NCBI RefSeq assembly: GCF_027579695.1
Contig: NC_083571.1
Coordinates: forward strand, 72,892,279-72,956,278
Direction: 5' to 3'
Origin: Neoarius graeffei
Lineage: Eukaryota > Chordata > Actinopteri > Siluriformes > Ariidae
Length of the DNA: 64,000 nucleotides
Part shown: positions 1 through 10,975 of the stretch, one piece after another
Layout of the letters: each line of letters begins with the position of its first letter
How positions within the stretch are numbered: position 1 is the first letter of the stretch
The notes under the pieces: model-generated
Database searches by the model: none
Told to the model about the DNA's origin: nothing
The model's input: the letters and a program-made list of their open reading frames with translations, nothing else
Position numbers and translations under genes: made by a program

Positions 1-540
1 AAATGGTACAGGGCCCAATTACCTCTCTGATATGTTGCAGCGGTCTAACCCAATCAGATCTACCAGATCGCAGCAGCAAAATTTACTGGTAAAACCTGTT
101 GTTAAAACAAAGTGTGATGAAGCAGCTTTTAGCTACTATGCAGTACAGCTATGGAACCAACTCCCAGAGGACATAAAAAATGCTCCTGCTGTTGGCAGCT
201 TTAAATCTAGATTAAAGACCAAGCTGTTTTCAGATGCTTTCTGCTAACTGATAAATATCATCCTCTTTACATCTTTTAAACTTTGCTTAACTTTTACAGT
301 CTCTGCATGTTTTAAACTTAACTTTTATTCTATTTTATTCTGCTGTTTTTTACTGAACTTTTACTTCATTTTATTATTTTATTTCTACTATTGTTTAATT
401 CTTCTTATTTTTTTCTCTCTTCTTCCCCCTTTATTTTATGTAATTTTATTTTCTATTGTTTACTATTTTGCTTTTACCTCTGTAAAGCACATTGAACTGC
501 CACTGTGTATGAAATGCGCTATATAAATAAACTTGCCTTG
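1..540 (+). mobile_element. 3' end of an L2/CR1-type LINE
   Basis: A frame is open from base 2 to the stop at 245-247. It encodes about 81 residues ending in a WNQLPEDIK...FKSRLKTKLF-type tail, the usual carboxy terminus of fish L2/CR1-group ORF2 proteins. An AT-rich 3' UTR follows and ends in a CGCTATATAAATAAACTTGC-type tail with a short CTTGC repeat. The reverse transcriptase itself lies outside the window. The clade is judged from the C-terminal pattern only. Confidence 0.75.
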
Positions 541-809
541 CCTATGGGTGAGAGGCAGGGTGCACCCTAGACAAGTCGCCAGGTCATCACAGGGCTGACA
601 GAGAGACAAACAATTTAGAGCCACCAATTAGCCTAACCTGCATGTCTTTGGACTGCAGGGGAAACTGGAGCACCTGGAGGAAACCCACACAAACATGGGG
701 AGAACATGCAAACTCCACACAGAAAGGCCCCTGTCAGCCACTGGGCTCAAACCCAGAACCTTCTTGCTGTGAGGCGACAGTGCTAACCACTACACCACCG
801 TGCCACCCA
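541..809 (-). mobile_element. tRNA-derived teleost SINE, 3'-truncated copy
   Basis: Read on the minus strand it begins with a tRNA-like head (A box like TGGTGTAGTGG, B box like GGTTTGAGCCC) and runs through the body shared by all copies here (GTTTGCATGTTCTCCCC, CATGCAGGTTAGGCTAA). It stops before the usual TGGGATAGGCTCCAGC segment. It abuts the LINE tail, which suggests insertion into or next to it. The copy is diverged, so it is older than the copies at 11586 and 52893. Confidence 0.85.
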
Positions 810-2271
810 AGCAAAGCATAATTTCTTAATTGTTAACAAGAGATTGTTGATTAGAATAGTTGTGAAAAGAAGCAGACACAAATGTCAGCTCTGTTTCTGA
901 ACAGTGTTCAGAGTCAGAATCAGAACTACAAAGTGCAGTGTTGAGACACGGCCAACATCAATCCAAGTCTGAGTTTTGCTCAACAGAAACCTTGTAAAAT
1001 GAAATGAAAGCTAATTTAAAAAAAGTAAAAAGTCATACCATTTCTTGATTTGCAAGAGCTTTCTGGTGCACCTCTGTTTCTTCTCAAACATGCAATGTGA
1101 AAATCTTTGAGCTCACCATCACATGACGTGATTAATGAGCAACAGTGAAGATACATATTTACCCAGGATTGTAGCTGGCTTGCAGCGTGTGCACACACAC
1201 ACACACACACACACGTCAGCTCTACTCCACACATACATGGGGCAACCGGCCATATCTGTCCCATATGTTGTATGTTATTATTATTATGTCATTTTATTTG
1301 TAGGGGACCATGTACAGTTTTTAACATAAATGTTTCCTGTACCAGAGTTAGCCTTTGGCAAATTTACATCTGCAGTCCCCCAATGTGTACCCATTCAGTC
1401 TTCTTTACACACACACACACACTTAAAAAAAAATCCACAAACCAATGAGTCTTGTATTCTCCCCTATTTCCTTGTTCAATCTTCTTCTGCTTCTTCTGCT
1501 TCTTCTTCTTCTGCTTCTCGGTTCAGATTTCACCCAATGACAGAAGCTGTCATTTCAGGCTGACTTGAGATCAGTTTGCCCTTCCTCAAAGTGTGTGTAT
1601 AAAGAAATTGCCAGTCAGCAGTGCTGAGTCATCATCTCCCTCCAGAGAAAAAAGAGGGAGAAGATAAGAGAGACAGAGCAGACAGAGAGAGAGAGGGAGG
1701 AGTAAAAGCGCTGTTTATGAGCTTGTTCAGGAAATTATTTGGAGCAAATTCCTGCAAAAATCGGAGACTCTGGAAGTGGGAATATTATCAGTTAAGCATT
1801 TCACTTGCAAAAATTGACACTTAACCATGCAAATGATAACCCTATTTGAAAAACTGGAGCAGTGTATAGTGCTGAGAAATCATTGTATACATTGCTGTCA
1901 TTAGTACACATATTAGTATAGTTTTTATCATATAGGCATTGCAGAATTTTTTGTATCTCACTACCTGTTAAACAAGCCCAACATAACACCTCACCTGTCC
2001 ACCAGAAGGTACAAACACCAGAACTTCAGGGTGCCATATGAGATGCTTTCAGACCAAACAGGTTTAGGGATTTATTAGCTACTTTCTGACCTACAGGGAA
2101 CTGATTCTTTGAACCTTAGTTCCAGCTAGCGAACCAGCCTGTGTTGAGTTTTGTGTGGAACCATGGTTATCAAGAGTATGCCATGAATGAAGGGTGTTGC
2201 ACAAAGGAAGTACACAGTAGTAGAAAGATGGCGGACTGCATTGATTTGATTACCCACAAGCTTTTGTTCTG
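810..2271. other. No gene recognised; simple repeats
   Basis: I see no supported coding region. The stretch holds (CA)n near 1189-1214 and 1403-1422, a CTT/CTG triplet tract near 1480-1520 and a purine-rich AGAGAG tract near 1640-1700. Short open frames here consist of these repeats or lack any family motif. Confidence 0.5.
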
Positions 2272-2514
2272 TGTAGTGAATCCCTGATGTGGGTGGAGTA
2301 CAAAAGTATGGCAGGTGGGAACTGAAGTTCTTACAAACTTTTTATTTCTATTATATCTCATTATCTCTAGCTGCTTTATCCTGTTCTACAGGGTCGCAGG
2401 CAAGCTGGAGCCTATCCCAGCTGACTATGGGCGATATGTCTAGTTTTTCAGCTGACTCACTCCCACACACGCATACACACATGCATTCTGGTCAGAGAAA
2501 GTCCCTTTTCTCTG

Positions 2515-2574
<60 letters not shown>

Positions 2575-2575
2575 T
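2272..2575 (-). repeat. 3' LTR of the Gmr1-like element, with SINE fragment and (CA)n
   Basis: It matches the 5' LTR at 6938-7133 in its left half (GGAACTGAAGTTCTTA, TCAGCTGACTCACTCCCACA) but is interrupted by a short minus-strand SINE 3' fragment (2356-2435). Its other end is replaced by a (CA)n run at about 2518-2573. The inner edge is inferred, because the microsatellite lies where the LTR terminus should be. Confidence 0.7.
2356..2435 (-). mobile_element. SINE 3' fragment inside the LTR
   Basis: It carries the 3' end shared by other copies (ATTATCTCTAGC, CTTTATCC, ACAGGGTCGCAGGCAAGCTGG on the plus strand) and only about 80 bp of the element, so it is strongly 5'-truncated. The corresponding sequence is absent from the other LTR, which supports insertion after the gypsy element integrated. 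Confidence 0.8.
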
Positions 2576-2605
2576 AATTGACAGCAGGTGGAATGACTTA
2601 GCCAC

Positions 2606-3104
2606 TTACCTTCCCCGACCCTCCCCTCCATTCACAAACTGCTGCTTGGTCATGACCCCACTGCCACATACCCCCACCGCCTGACTCAGGCCAGGGAGCT
2701 GTCCGGCCTGAAGCTGACTCCCCCCCCGACGGGGCAGGAAGTCTGCCACCACCATCTGTGCCCCCGGCCTGTGGACCACCTTGAACTTAAATGGCTGGAG
2801 GGTGAGATACCAACGGGTGATCCACGCATTGGCATCCTTCATGCGGTGGAGCCACTGGAGGGGCATGTGGTCCGAACAGAGAGTGAAAGGGTGCCCCAGC
2901 AAGTAGTATCGGAGAGCAAGGACTGCCCACTTGATGGCAAGACACTCTTTTTCGATGGTACTTGCTTTCATGCATCAAGAGTTTCCAGCTGATGTACAGC
3001 ATGTACTCCTCACCCTCCACCTTCTGGAACAAAATGGCCCCCAGCCCTTTGTCCGATGCATCAGTCTGCAAAATAAAGGGCAGAGAGAAGTCAGGGGAGT
3101 GCAA
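2606..3104 (-). pseudogene. RNase H domain of the Gmr1-like element
   Basis: Two overlapping minus-strand frames carry pieces of a Ty3/gypsy RNase H. One has FILQTDASDKGLGAILFQ (first catalytic Asp in TDAS). The other has EKECLAIKWAVLALRYYLLG, then FTLCSDHMPLQWLHRM, and VVHRPGAQMVVADFLPR at the end. The switch between frames means a frameshift. The domain lies directly downstream of RT and upstream of the LTR with no integrase following, unlike canonical gypsy elements. Confidence 0.85.
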
Positions 3105-3210
3105 AAGTTGCCTCCCACACAGTGCAGCTTTTACGGTACCTCAGAGAAGGCCTGTTGGCACGGCTCCATCCACTGGACCGGATCTGGAGCCCCCTTTTTA
3201 GTGAGATTGG

Positions 3211-4678
3211 TTAGCGGGCTGGTGACGTCTGAATAATTAGGTATAAACCTACGATAATAGCCAGCCCCAGGAACCGTCTCACCTCTTTTTTGGTCTTGGG
3301 CCTCGGGCAGGCCGCAATTGCTGCAGTCTTGTTAATTTTGGGGGTGCACCTGCCCATGACCCAAGTGGAGCCCCAGATACCGTTCTTCCACCCGCCCAAT
3401 TGCACACTTTTTTGGGTTAGCTGTGAGGCCCACATGCCTCAGCGACTTTAGAATGGCCCTCAGGTGTTCCAAGTGCTGCAGCCAATCATGGCTGTAGATT
3501 ATTATATCATCCAGATATGTGGCCGCATAGGCAGCGTGAGGGCGGAGGACCCTGTCCATAAGCCGCAGGAACGTAGCGGGCGCCCCAAATAACCCAAAAG
3601 AGAGCATGACAAATTGGTGTAATTCAAATGGTGTGGAAAAGGCCATTTTCTCTCGGGATAGAGGAGTCAAGGGGATCTGCCAATATCTCTTTGTTAGATC
3701 CAGTGTCGAATAAAACCGAGCAACGCCTAACTGATCAAGCAACTCATCAATGCGAGGCATTGAGTATGCATCAAATTTAGACACCGTGTTGACCTTTCTG
3801 TAGTCCACACAGAACCGGACTGACCCATCGGTCTTGGGAACCAGGACCACTGGGCTGCTCCAGTCATTGTGGGACTCCTCGATTATGCCCATTTTGAGCA
3901 TGGCCTTGAGTTCATCCCAAACCACCTTTTTCTTGTGTTCAGGCAAGCAGTAAGGGTGGCTACGCACTACCACCCCCGGGGGCATTTCGATGTGGTGTTC
4001 TATGAGGTAGGTACAACCAGGAAGGGACGAGAACATGTCGGAAAATTCCTTTTGCGACTTGGCCACCTCCATGAGTTGGGCCGGTGAGAGGTGATCTCCA
4101 CAAGGGACCAGAGTGGTTCGGGATGTTATCGTCTTCACCTCCAGCTCCAGCTCCGCCTTCTCTGGGACTACCGATGCCAACGCCACGGGGACCCCCTCAT
4201 TCCAGCATTTTAAAAGGTTGAGGTGGTAGATTTGCAATGCCCCACCCCTATCCATTTGCCTCACTTCATAGTCGATGTCCTCAACTCGCCATGTGACCAC
4301 GAAGGGCCCTTGCCACTTGGCGATTAATTTAGTGCTCGATGTGGGCAATAATACGAGTACTTTGTCTCCCAGTGTGAACTCTCTAAGGCGCGTGCCCCTG
4401 TCATACAGCCAGATTTGATGTTCTTGTGCCTGCCGCAAATTCTCCTGGGTTAGGTGCGTGAGGGTGGGGAGTTTTGCACAGGTCAAGAATGTACTGGATT
4501 TCATTTTTGCTAGGCGAAAGTCCCTCCTCCCAATTTTCTTGTAGCACATCCAAAATGCCATGCAGCTTATGCCCATATAATAATTCAAATTGATAAATCC
4601 CCATGGAGGCTTGCAGGACCTCTTGTACTGCGAATAACAGGGGCTTGAGCCATTTATCCCAATTACATACATCTTCAC
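3211..4678 (-). pseudogene. Integrase C-terminus fused to reverse transcriptase (Gmr1-like pol)
   Basis: The main frame is 3332-4678 (448 codons). Its first part continues the integrase: a QIWLYDRG stretch, then GDKVLVLLPT and KWQGPFVV, a GPY/F-type integrase tail. Reverse transcriptase follows in the same frame: HIEMPPGVVV, EESHNDWSSPVVLVPK, DGSVRFCVDYRKVN, YSTLDLTKRYWQIPL and the catalytic YLDDIIIYS. The RT thumb (KTKKEVRRFLGLA) continues in another frame at 3211-3435, so one frameshift lies near 3340. Because both domains share one reading frame, the unusual order cannot be an artefact of joining fragments. Confidence 0.9.
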
Positions 4679-5150
4679 TTAAGAATTTCTGGATTAGGTT
4701 TTTGAGGGTTTGTTTAAAACGCTCCGCTAAGCCATCCATTTGTGGGTGATAGACATTGGTGCGGATAGACTTAATCCCCAGTAACCCATACAGTTTACAC
4801 AGTGCACATGACATAAATGAAGTGCCTTGGTCTGTCAGGATTTCTTTCAGAATCCCAACCCATGAGATAATGCAGAAGAACGCTTCCGCAATACTGCCTG
4901 CTGACATATTGTGGAGAGGCACTGCTTCCAGATATCGCATTGCATAGTCCACCAGAACTAAAATAAAGTGATACCCTCATGCCGACCGATCTAATGGCCC
5001 GATGAGATCCAAGCCAATTCACTCAAACAGGGTCTCGATTAGAGGGAGAGGGCGCAAAGGCGCTTTTGGAGTGGCCGCAGGATTTACTAATTGTCATTCA
5101 TGGCATACCGCATACCACTGACGGACATCCCCATGAATCCCTGGCCAATA
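4401..5150 (-). pseudogene. Integrase catalytic core of the Gmr1-like element
   Basis: The minus strand encodes a retroviral-type integrase core: ILVLVDYAMRYLEAVPL, ILTDQGTSFMS with the second Asp, and VYHPQMDGLAERFKQTLK with the Glu. Upstream the same frame contains an IGLDLIGPLDRS segment broken by TGA codons near 5025 and 4980. These are probably former CGA arginine codons lost by CpG decay, since arginine is usual there. The core overlaps the start of the INT-RT frame, indicating another frameshift. Confidence 0.85.
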
Positions 5151-5270
5151 GAACCGGGCCATTATTCGGGCTAGTGTTTTATCTTGCCCTAAGTGTCCAG
5201 CCATGGGATTAAAGTGAGTCACATGGAATACGAGTTCCCTATGGCTCTTTGGGATTAACAATTGGGTTAT

Positions 5271-6383
5271 TCATTCACTAGTTTGAGTGTCCTGCATCAC
5301 TCGGTACAATCTATCTTTAATAATAGCAAAATAAGGGAAGGCCGGTGCCGCGCTTGGCTGAAGAGTTTGACCATTTATTACTCTCACTTGGTCAAACGCA
5401 TGCCGCAGAGTCTTGTCTCGTGACTGCTCTAATGGGAAATCCTCAAGGGAATCCCCAAGAGAGGGAGGAGGAGTGGGCTGCTCCTCACTCTGACGTGGTA
5501 CTGACGTAGACGGCTCTGTGACAGCTTCTCCAGTCAATGCCACACCAGGATCTTCCCATGACCTACTAGTGCAGGACCCACTACATGTTAAATATTCCAT
5601 CAGCTTTTTAAACCTTGGCCAATCAGTACCCAAAATCAACGAATGGGTGAGATGAGGATTAACCGCTGCCTTTACTCTATGCATTTGGCCCCGGAATAGA
5701 ATATGGACAGGCACTAAGGGATAATTGTGAACATCTCCGTGCACACACAACACTTTCACCACTTGTGCTCTCCCCAGTGCCTCACCTTGCACCAGGCATT
5801 GGTGAACTGAGGTCTGATTACAACCGGAATCCACCAAAGCGTGATATGTAACCCCTTGAACACTTACCAGTATGCAATATGTTCTGGCCCAATCGGGGGC
5901 GGTCTCTGGCGCGTAGGGGATCCGGATCACGGCTTCCACCTCCCTTGCGGAGCCCTGGTTCTGGAGATGCTCCGGCTCCCCGCCGCGCCAGCATACCAGC
6001 CTATGCTTTCCCTCTGCACTCTTCCACCTGAGGGGGGAAGGACACAGACATGGAAGAGGGAGACAGGAGGACACCACAGGTGTGACTGGCCGGCTGGGGA
6101 GGAGTTGGCCCCCGCCTCCATGGTGGGGGAAAAGGGTGAGAGGGAGAGAGAAAGAGACAGGGGGAGAGAAGAGAAATGAGGAGAGGTGCCTTCGCCTCGT
6201 CTGCCTGTCGTTGGAACCGCCGCCAGCTGGTCCTCCACCAACTCGATGGCTTGCTGGAGCAACGCCGGGAGATGACACTGGACCCATTCTGCTGTTCCTT
6301 CCGGAAGCCGAGAGATGACCTGTTCCAGTGCCACCAGGTCGATGATCCGGTCGGCGTCGCAGTCTTCCACCCTCAGCCACCAC
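5271..6383 (-). pseudogene. Gag-protease region of the Gmr1-like element
   Basis: The frame's second half holds a retropepsin-like domain: TYCILVSVQGVTYHALVDSG with the catalytic D-S-G, then LILGTDWPRF near its end. The first part reads as low-complexity Pro/Gly/Ser-rich sequence and is probably out of frame with gag, because the gag-like sequence is in other frames here (6373-6912 and part of 5927-6370). I place protease at about 5550-5900. Confidence 0.75.
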
Positions 6384-6912
6384 TGGCAGGCATCCCGGAG
6401 TTATTGGCCAAATGCGAACAGTCAGCCTCCAGTGTCAGCTTCTGGAACCGCTGGCGATGTTGTTCCGGGGAGCAGCCAACCTGCTGCAAAATGGCCCTCT
6501 TGAGGTCGGCGTAGTTGAGCCGGCTGTTGGCAGGGAGCTGCTGCACCGTGAGCTGTGCCTTGCCTGTCAGGAGCGGGAGGAGGCGAGCTGCACGCTGCTC
6601 GATTGGCCACCCCCACGCTTGGGCTGCTTGCTCGAAGAGAGCGATGAAGGCTTCGGGCTTGTCATGCGGGCCCATCTTCATGAGGGTGATGTGAGGGGAG
6701 TCTGCGGTGGTAAGGGTGGATGCCCCTGCCAATGCCAGCAGATGCCAGAACACCTGGCGATCTTCCCGCTGGGCCAGCATCAAGGCTTCAAAGCGTTGTT
6801 CCTGGTCCTTCCGGAGGGCGGTCAGCACTTCATGCTGGTTCTGCTGGGCAGTAGCAAGGGCACGGACGAGGTCCATAATTGGCGAGAACTCCATGGGGTG
6901 GTTCCCTTCCAT
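6373..6912 (-). pseudogene. Gag of the Gmr1-like element
   Basis: A 179-codon frame starts at an ATG about 25 bp after the 5' LTR. It contains DKPEAFIALFEQAAQAWGWP and LLTGKAQLTVQQLPANS, the gag core seen in many vertebrate Ty3/gypsy elements and in the related SCAN domain. It loses frame near 6373. The position just inside the LTR supports both the orientation and the start codon. Confidence 0.85.
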
Positions 6913-6937
6913 AGTCGCTCCCGGGTTTTGGTACTAC

Positions 6938-7133
6938 TGTAGTGAATCCCTGATGTGGGTTGAGTACAGTAGCATGGCAGGCGGGAACTGAAGTTCTTAA
7001 AAACTTTATTTCTATACATGTCTAGCTTTTCAGCTGACTCACTCCCACACAAGCGCACACACACATGCATTCTGGTCGGGGAGAGTTCCTTTTCTCTGCT
7101 CTCCCCCTCCTTTTATGCTCTGTCTCTGTAACA
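6938..7133 (-). repeat. 5' LTR of the Gmr1-like element
   Basis: The copy starts TGTAGTG and ends GTAACA on the plus strand, giving TG...CA termini. In element orientation CATAAAAGG near 7112-7120 resembles a TATA box about 15 bp from the LTR start. It matches the left LTR apart from the SINE and the microsatellite there. Confidence 0.75.
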
Positions 7134-7139
7134 TTTTAT

Positions 7140-8340
7140 ATACTTTATTTGATTCCACATTACAAGTTAATATCAATAGGAACCAGATATGGTGAATAAT
7201 CCAAACACTATCAGGACCAAAAACATCCTGTTATGGCAATGCAGTCTCAGCGATACAGGAAGCATCTTCTCTTCCAGATGAACATGCTCCCTATAACTGT
7301 TGATATGGAGCAGTATTTAGCTAGCTGCCTGGCACTTCTTTTACTTAGTCCACTGATGTTAAGTCCACTGACCACCAGCCTATGTACATGGCCTAGACTC
7401 CCAAAGACAAGCACAATGAGCAAGCATTTGTACCCATAGCTCTCAATGGCAGATACTAGAGGTTGGTACTTTAGTTTTTTTGTACAGTAGGATTCCTCCA
7501 TGAACAGGTCAAAAGCACAGGCTACTTCAAAGAGTCTAACTGTTTTGTTGTCATGTGACAAGCAAATGATATCTGGTGTGTTTGCTATTCCTGAGAAAGA
7601 GTTTGTGGATGAGTTAAACCAATGTGGCTTTACAGAGGTGTGTTTGTAGATCTGTTCCTGTGGAGTACGGGGGATCTGGGCGGCGATGAGGTCCACCAGT
7701 CTGTCATGTCTGGCAGTATACAGTCCTTTGTATAATGGACAACTGTTCATAATGTGGGCTACTGACTCCAGATGTTGTGGATGGTCGTGTAGTATACAGA
7801 AAGGGGAATGGATAGAGGGGAACCACAGAGAGAGATTGTATTTGGTGGGGAGAACCTGTAAGCGAGCCTTCACACAGAAGGTGATGATCGCATCACTGAT
7901 AGAGTTATTGTTGTATATGGCATGTGATACAGAGTGGTCTGCACAGGTGAGTTTAGCCAGCTTTCCCTGGAGCTTCAGGCTGGACCAATACTCCATGTTG
8001 CGCTCCCTTTGAATGGACAGAAGGGTTTGCCTTGATGTTTTAGGCAGCAGGAGATAGGTAATGTTGCTATAATGCAGCCTGGCTTGAACCATGATTGATG
8101 GGTCATCCACCAGTGCATCGGTGACCTCTACAGGTTGAAGGTGGGAGGTCCATTTTAGTTCAGTGCCTGTTCTCCAGCACAAGTCATTTAAGTCAGGCCA
8201 GTCTGATGACACGCCAAATCCCTGTGCCCTGGTATCCAGCTTACCACTGCTCTTCCTTCTGAAGCCCAGAAAGTTGTCCTCACCACTGCACTAGAAATAT
8301 TATGCCCAGAATCATGTCGGAAAATTCTCTACTTTAACGA
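7140..8340 (-). mobile_element. 3' part of a LINE with a restriction-like endonuclease (R2/R4/Hero-type)
   Basis: A 321-codon minus-strand frame (7247-8212), extended upstream to about 8340, has a C-terminal LINE architecture. It has VKARLQVLPTKYNLSLWFPS, a zinc-knuckle-like segment (CILHDH...HIMNSC) with YTARHDRLVDLIA, and a PD-(D/E)xK nuclease-like block (PDIICL, LFEVACAFD, TKKLKYQPLVSAI). It ends GLSKRSARQLAKYCSIS. The RT domain is missing, so the copy is 5'-truncated. It is a different family from the R4/Dong element at 61591. Clade assignment is tentative. Confidence 0.75.
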
Positions 8341-8403
8341 CGGCAGTTACGACAGGTGATGTGGCCTAGTGTGGAGCTTGATCAGAGGTCAGACTGGCGT
8401 GCG

Positions 8404-8447
8404 CTCTGCTCCGCCGCCATGACACTCTCTCATGCACGCATGCATAT

Positions 8448-8503
<56 letters not shown>

Positions 8504-8560
8504 TCTGGTTGGGGAGAGTTCCTTTTCTCTGCTCTCCCCCTCCTTTTATGCTCTGTCTCT

Positions 8561-8607
<47 letters not shown>

Positions 8608-8712
8608 TAATTGACAGCAGGTGGAATGACTTAGCCACTTACCTTCCCCAACCCCTCCCTCCATTCACGAACTGCTGCTTGGCCATACCCCCGCTGCCAC
8701 ATTCTGTTATTG
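8404..8712 (-). repeat. Second LTR fragment related to the Gmr1-like element, with two (CA)n tracts
   Basis: 8508-8565 matches the LTR (GAGAGTTCCTTTTCTCTGCT, CCTTTTATGCTCTGTCTCTG). 8606-8700 matches the stretch just inside the left LTR (TTGACAGCAGGTGGAATGAC, CATTCACGAACTGCTGCTTG). (CA)n runs at about 8451-8502 and 8564-8601 sit at the same LTR positions as the (CA)n in the left LTR. It is an independent partial copy on the same strand. Confidence 0.75.
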
Positions 8713-9529
8713 CAGGTATTTGTTTTCATTTCATTTTTTCTGAAGATATTTTTGATACTTTTCCATTGCATTCTCCATTGATACAGTCTCCTTCCTCTCC
8801 AAACTAATGACACACCCACTGATGTCATCACGGTTCATGTTGGAAACGCCAGCTATATTTTGGTTCCACCTGGGAATTAACTTTTTAGATTCCGAACCAG
8901 TTTATTTTTGGTCGAAATGCGAGTGGTTCAAAATTTGGTGCACAAACCAGAACAGAACCCATTCCCTGTTGGTGGAAAAGGGGGTAATTGAGAGGAACTG
9001 CTCATGAGGAAGTTCCCCCAAGAACTACAACACCTTTGTATTGGCTCTGTCAGTAGGAACACTGAAGTGATGTAAGCCAACTTGATAGCATGGCAGTTGC
9101 AGGAAATGCTATTTTTACATTTTGCTTAGATGCATCAACATTGTGCTGTATTTCCTCCATTACATATACATACACTCAGTTAAACCTAGACTTCACTGTT
9201 AGTACCTTTGTCTGTGAGGTTTGTTCTTTAATATTTTATGCTAACATAAAAAAAAACTGTTGTTTATCTGGCTAACATTTTATACTGATTTTTAAAAGTG
9301 GTGGTTGCTGGTGCTTGCTCATATTCGACCAATCACCACATACACTTACATCACTCATGATTCATCTTGTGCTGGGAGAGAACCTACCCTGAAGTAGGAG
9401 CTTAAAAGATTCCTCAAAACAGCAATCTAAGAATTACAATCATCAGTTCCTACAGTGCGACACCCATAAAATGGGGAACTTTTTCCAACAGTTCTATGGA
9501 AAAGTTCCTCCAATGTGAAAGCACCACAT
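8713..9529. other. No gene recognised
   Basis: AT-rich sequence with short repeated GGAACT and AGTTCC motifs (8860-9060 and 9390-9520), possibly an old MITE. No coding family is recognisable. Confidence 0.4.
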
Positions 9530-9722
9530 AAGGAAGCCATGGCTGAATGGTCAGAGAAGCAGCTTTGGGATCAAAAGGTTGCTGGTTTGATTCCCTGGAC
9601 CAGCAGGAACAGCTGAAGTACCCTTGAGCAAGGCACCTAACCCCCAACTGCTCCCCAGGTTGCTCTGGGTGTGTTGTACATCACTCTGGATAAGAGTGTC
9701 TGCTAAATGCCATTAATGTAAT
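9530..9722 (+). mobile_element. tRNA-derived SINE with RSg-1/L2-type 3' tail
   Basis: The head has an A box (TGGCTGAATGGTCAGAG) and B box (GGTTTGATTCC) as in a serine or leucine tRNA. The body carries TGAGCAAGGCACCTAACCCC. The 3' end CTGGATAAGAGTGTCTGCTA is the L2/RSg-1-type tail shared by several fish SINE families. This family is different from the more numerous GGCGGCACGG SINE in this window. Confidence 0.82.
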
Positions 9723-10975
9723 GCAATACATGAAGTTCAATAAAACACCAGCTTAGTGATATCAAGCCAAATCTCTTTACAAAGTCTTTGTCTTGCTTCA
9801 TTTCTGTAATAATATCTCCACTGCAACAAGTTAAACACTTAAATTTTCTAAGAGTGCAACTCTCTGCCATCTTACCTGTATATTTAATCCACTCACTAAC
9901 CCCAGAAAACTTTTACAACTGAACCTGGAGAATCCATCTTTACACAAACTCTCATTATTGTCCTGTTTTCTCTCCAACATTCATCCCTTTAGTGCAGAAG
10001 TGTTTTTTTTTTTATTTCCCTCAGGTCTAAAAACTAAATTACTGCTTTCAGTCATAGTTGATAGATGAGATCTGCAGCAGGTTTCTCGCCTTCTGCCTCT
10101 AACAGGTGCAGAAATGTTCATCCAGCTCGTGGGTGGTTTTTATGCTCATCTCAGAGAAACATGGCTTACAGCAGCCAAGAAAATCATGCACAAGTTAATT
10201 TCTATTTCTGGAAATCCTTCTGGGATTTATTGGCAGTTAGACATCTGTGATATGATGAAATGGGGAATGCAGGTGGGAATGTCGAATGGTGTAAACGGTG
10301 AGATCTAGCACGGGGACAGACGTGCACAGTGAGGGGGGAGACACCTGTGTTTGGCTGAGGATGCATGAAATAAACAGCTATAAACAAGTTTGGTCATAGA
10401 TAATATTGAAGAGAAAAGAAAATCAGCATGAAGGTGAGCCGCACTGTAAAACTGAACTAAGGCAGCTTTTATGAGATTAAAAGAAGGATAATTCTGTGAT
10501 ATGTAATTAATAAACACTGTGTGTGTTACAATAAAATACTGAGTGATGGAGCAGTGTTACTGTTTCCACCCTGAAGTTGATCATTTTCCTATAACAGCAT
10601 ATCCCCAAATGTTTTATTCCTCTTACACCCAAGCAATTTACCAACAAATTATTTTTATTTATTTATTAAAGAACATGTCCTACTTTTTATCCATTTATTG
10701 TTGTTTAATGTTCCAGAACACTACTGAAACAAGTTAGTGCCTCTTCATTTCTCTTTCTTGAAGTTAAGAAGACAAACACAGCTTGTTTCATGTTACTGAG
10801 AAACTGCAAAGAAGCATAAACTCCTCTGTTCTGAAGATGTCGGAAAACATAAAGTTACAGCTTTGCCTCTGACTGTTACAGAGCACTGACACTGCAGACT
10901 CCTTTCAGAAATGTCACTACTTCACTGTCTGCTGTACAAGTGCCTGTGAATGAGCAGTTATTATAGATACATTTA
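9723..10975. other. No gene recognised
   Basis: Ordinary AT-rich intergenic sequence. Short open frames have no recognisable motif and no splice context. Confidence 0.4.

Larger units (their letters stand above)
2272..7133 (-). mobile_element. Degenerate Ty3/gypsy LTR retrotransposon with PR-INT-RT-RH order (Gmr1-like)
   Basis: The same TGTAGTGAATCCCTGATGTG sequence starts the repeats at 2272 and 6938, so these are LTR copies of a minus-strand element. Read 5' to 3' on the minus strand the modules are gag (6912-6373), aspartic protease (about 5900-5550), integrase core (about 5150-4401), integrase C-terminal GPF module, reverse transcriptase (about 4100-3240) and RNase H (about 3100-2760). 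Integrase before RT is the Gmr1 arrangement known from fish and other deuterostomes; ordinary Ty3/gypsy has RT-RH-INT. Several frameshifts and TGA stops show it is dead. Just after the 5' LTR, TAGTACCAAAACCCGGGA resembles a tRNA primer site (TGG replaced by TAG). No matching target duplication was found. Confidence 0.88.

Noticed and set aside
2289-2684. Open frames made of His-Thr or Cys-Val repeats (also 8356-8664 and 22308-22640)
   Set aside because: They are translations of (CA)n/(GT)n microsatellites in LTRs or hAT DNA with no domain outside the repeat.
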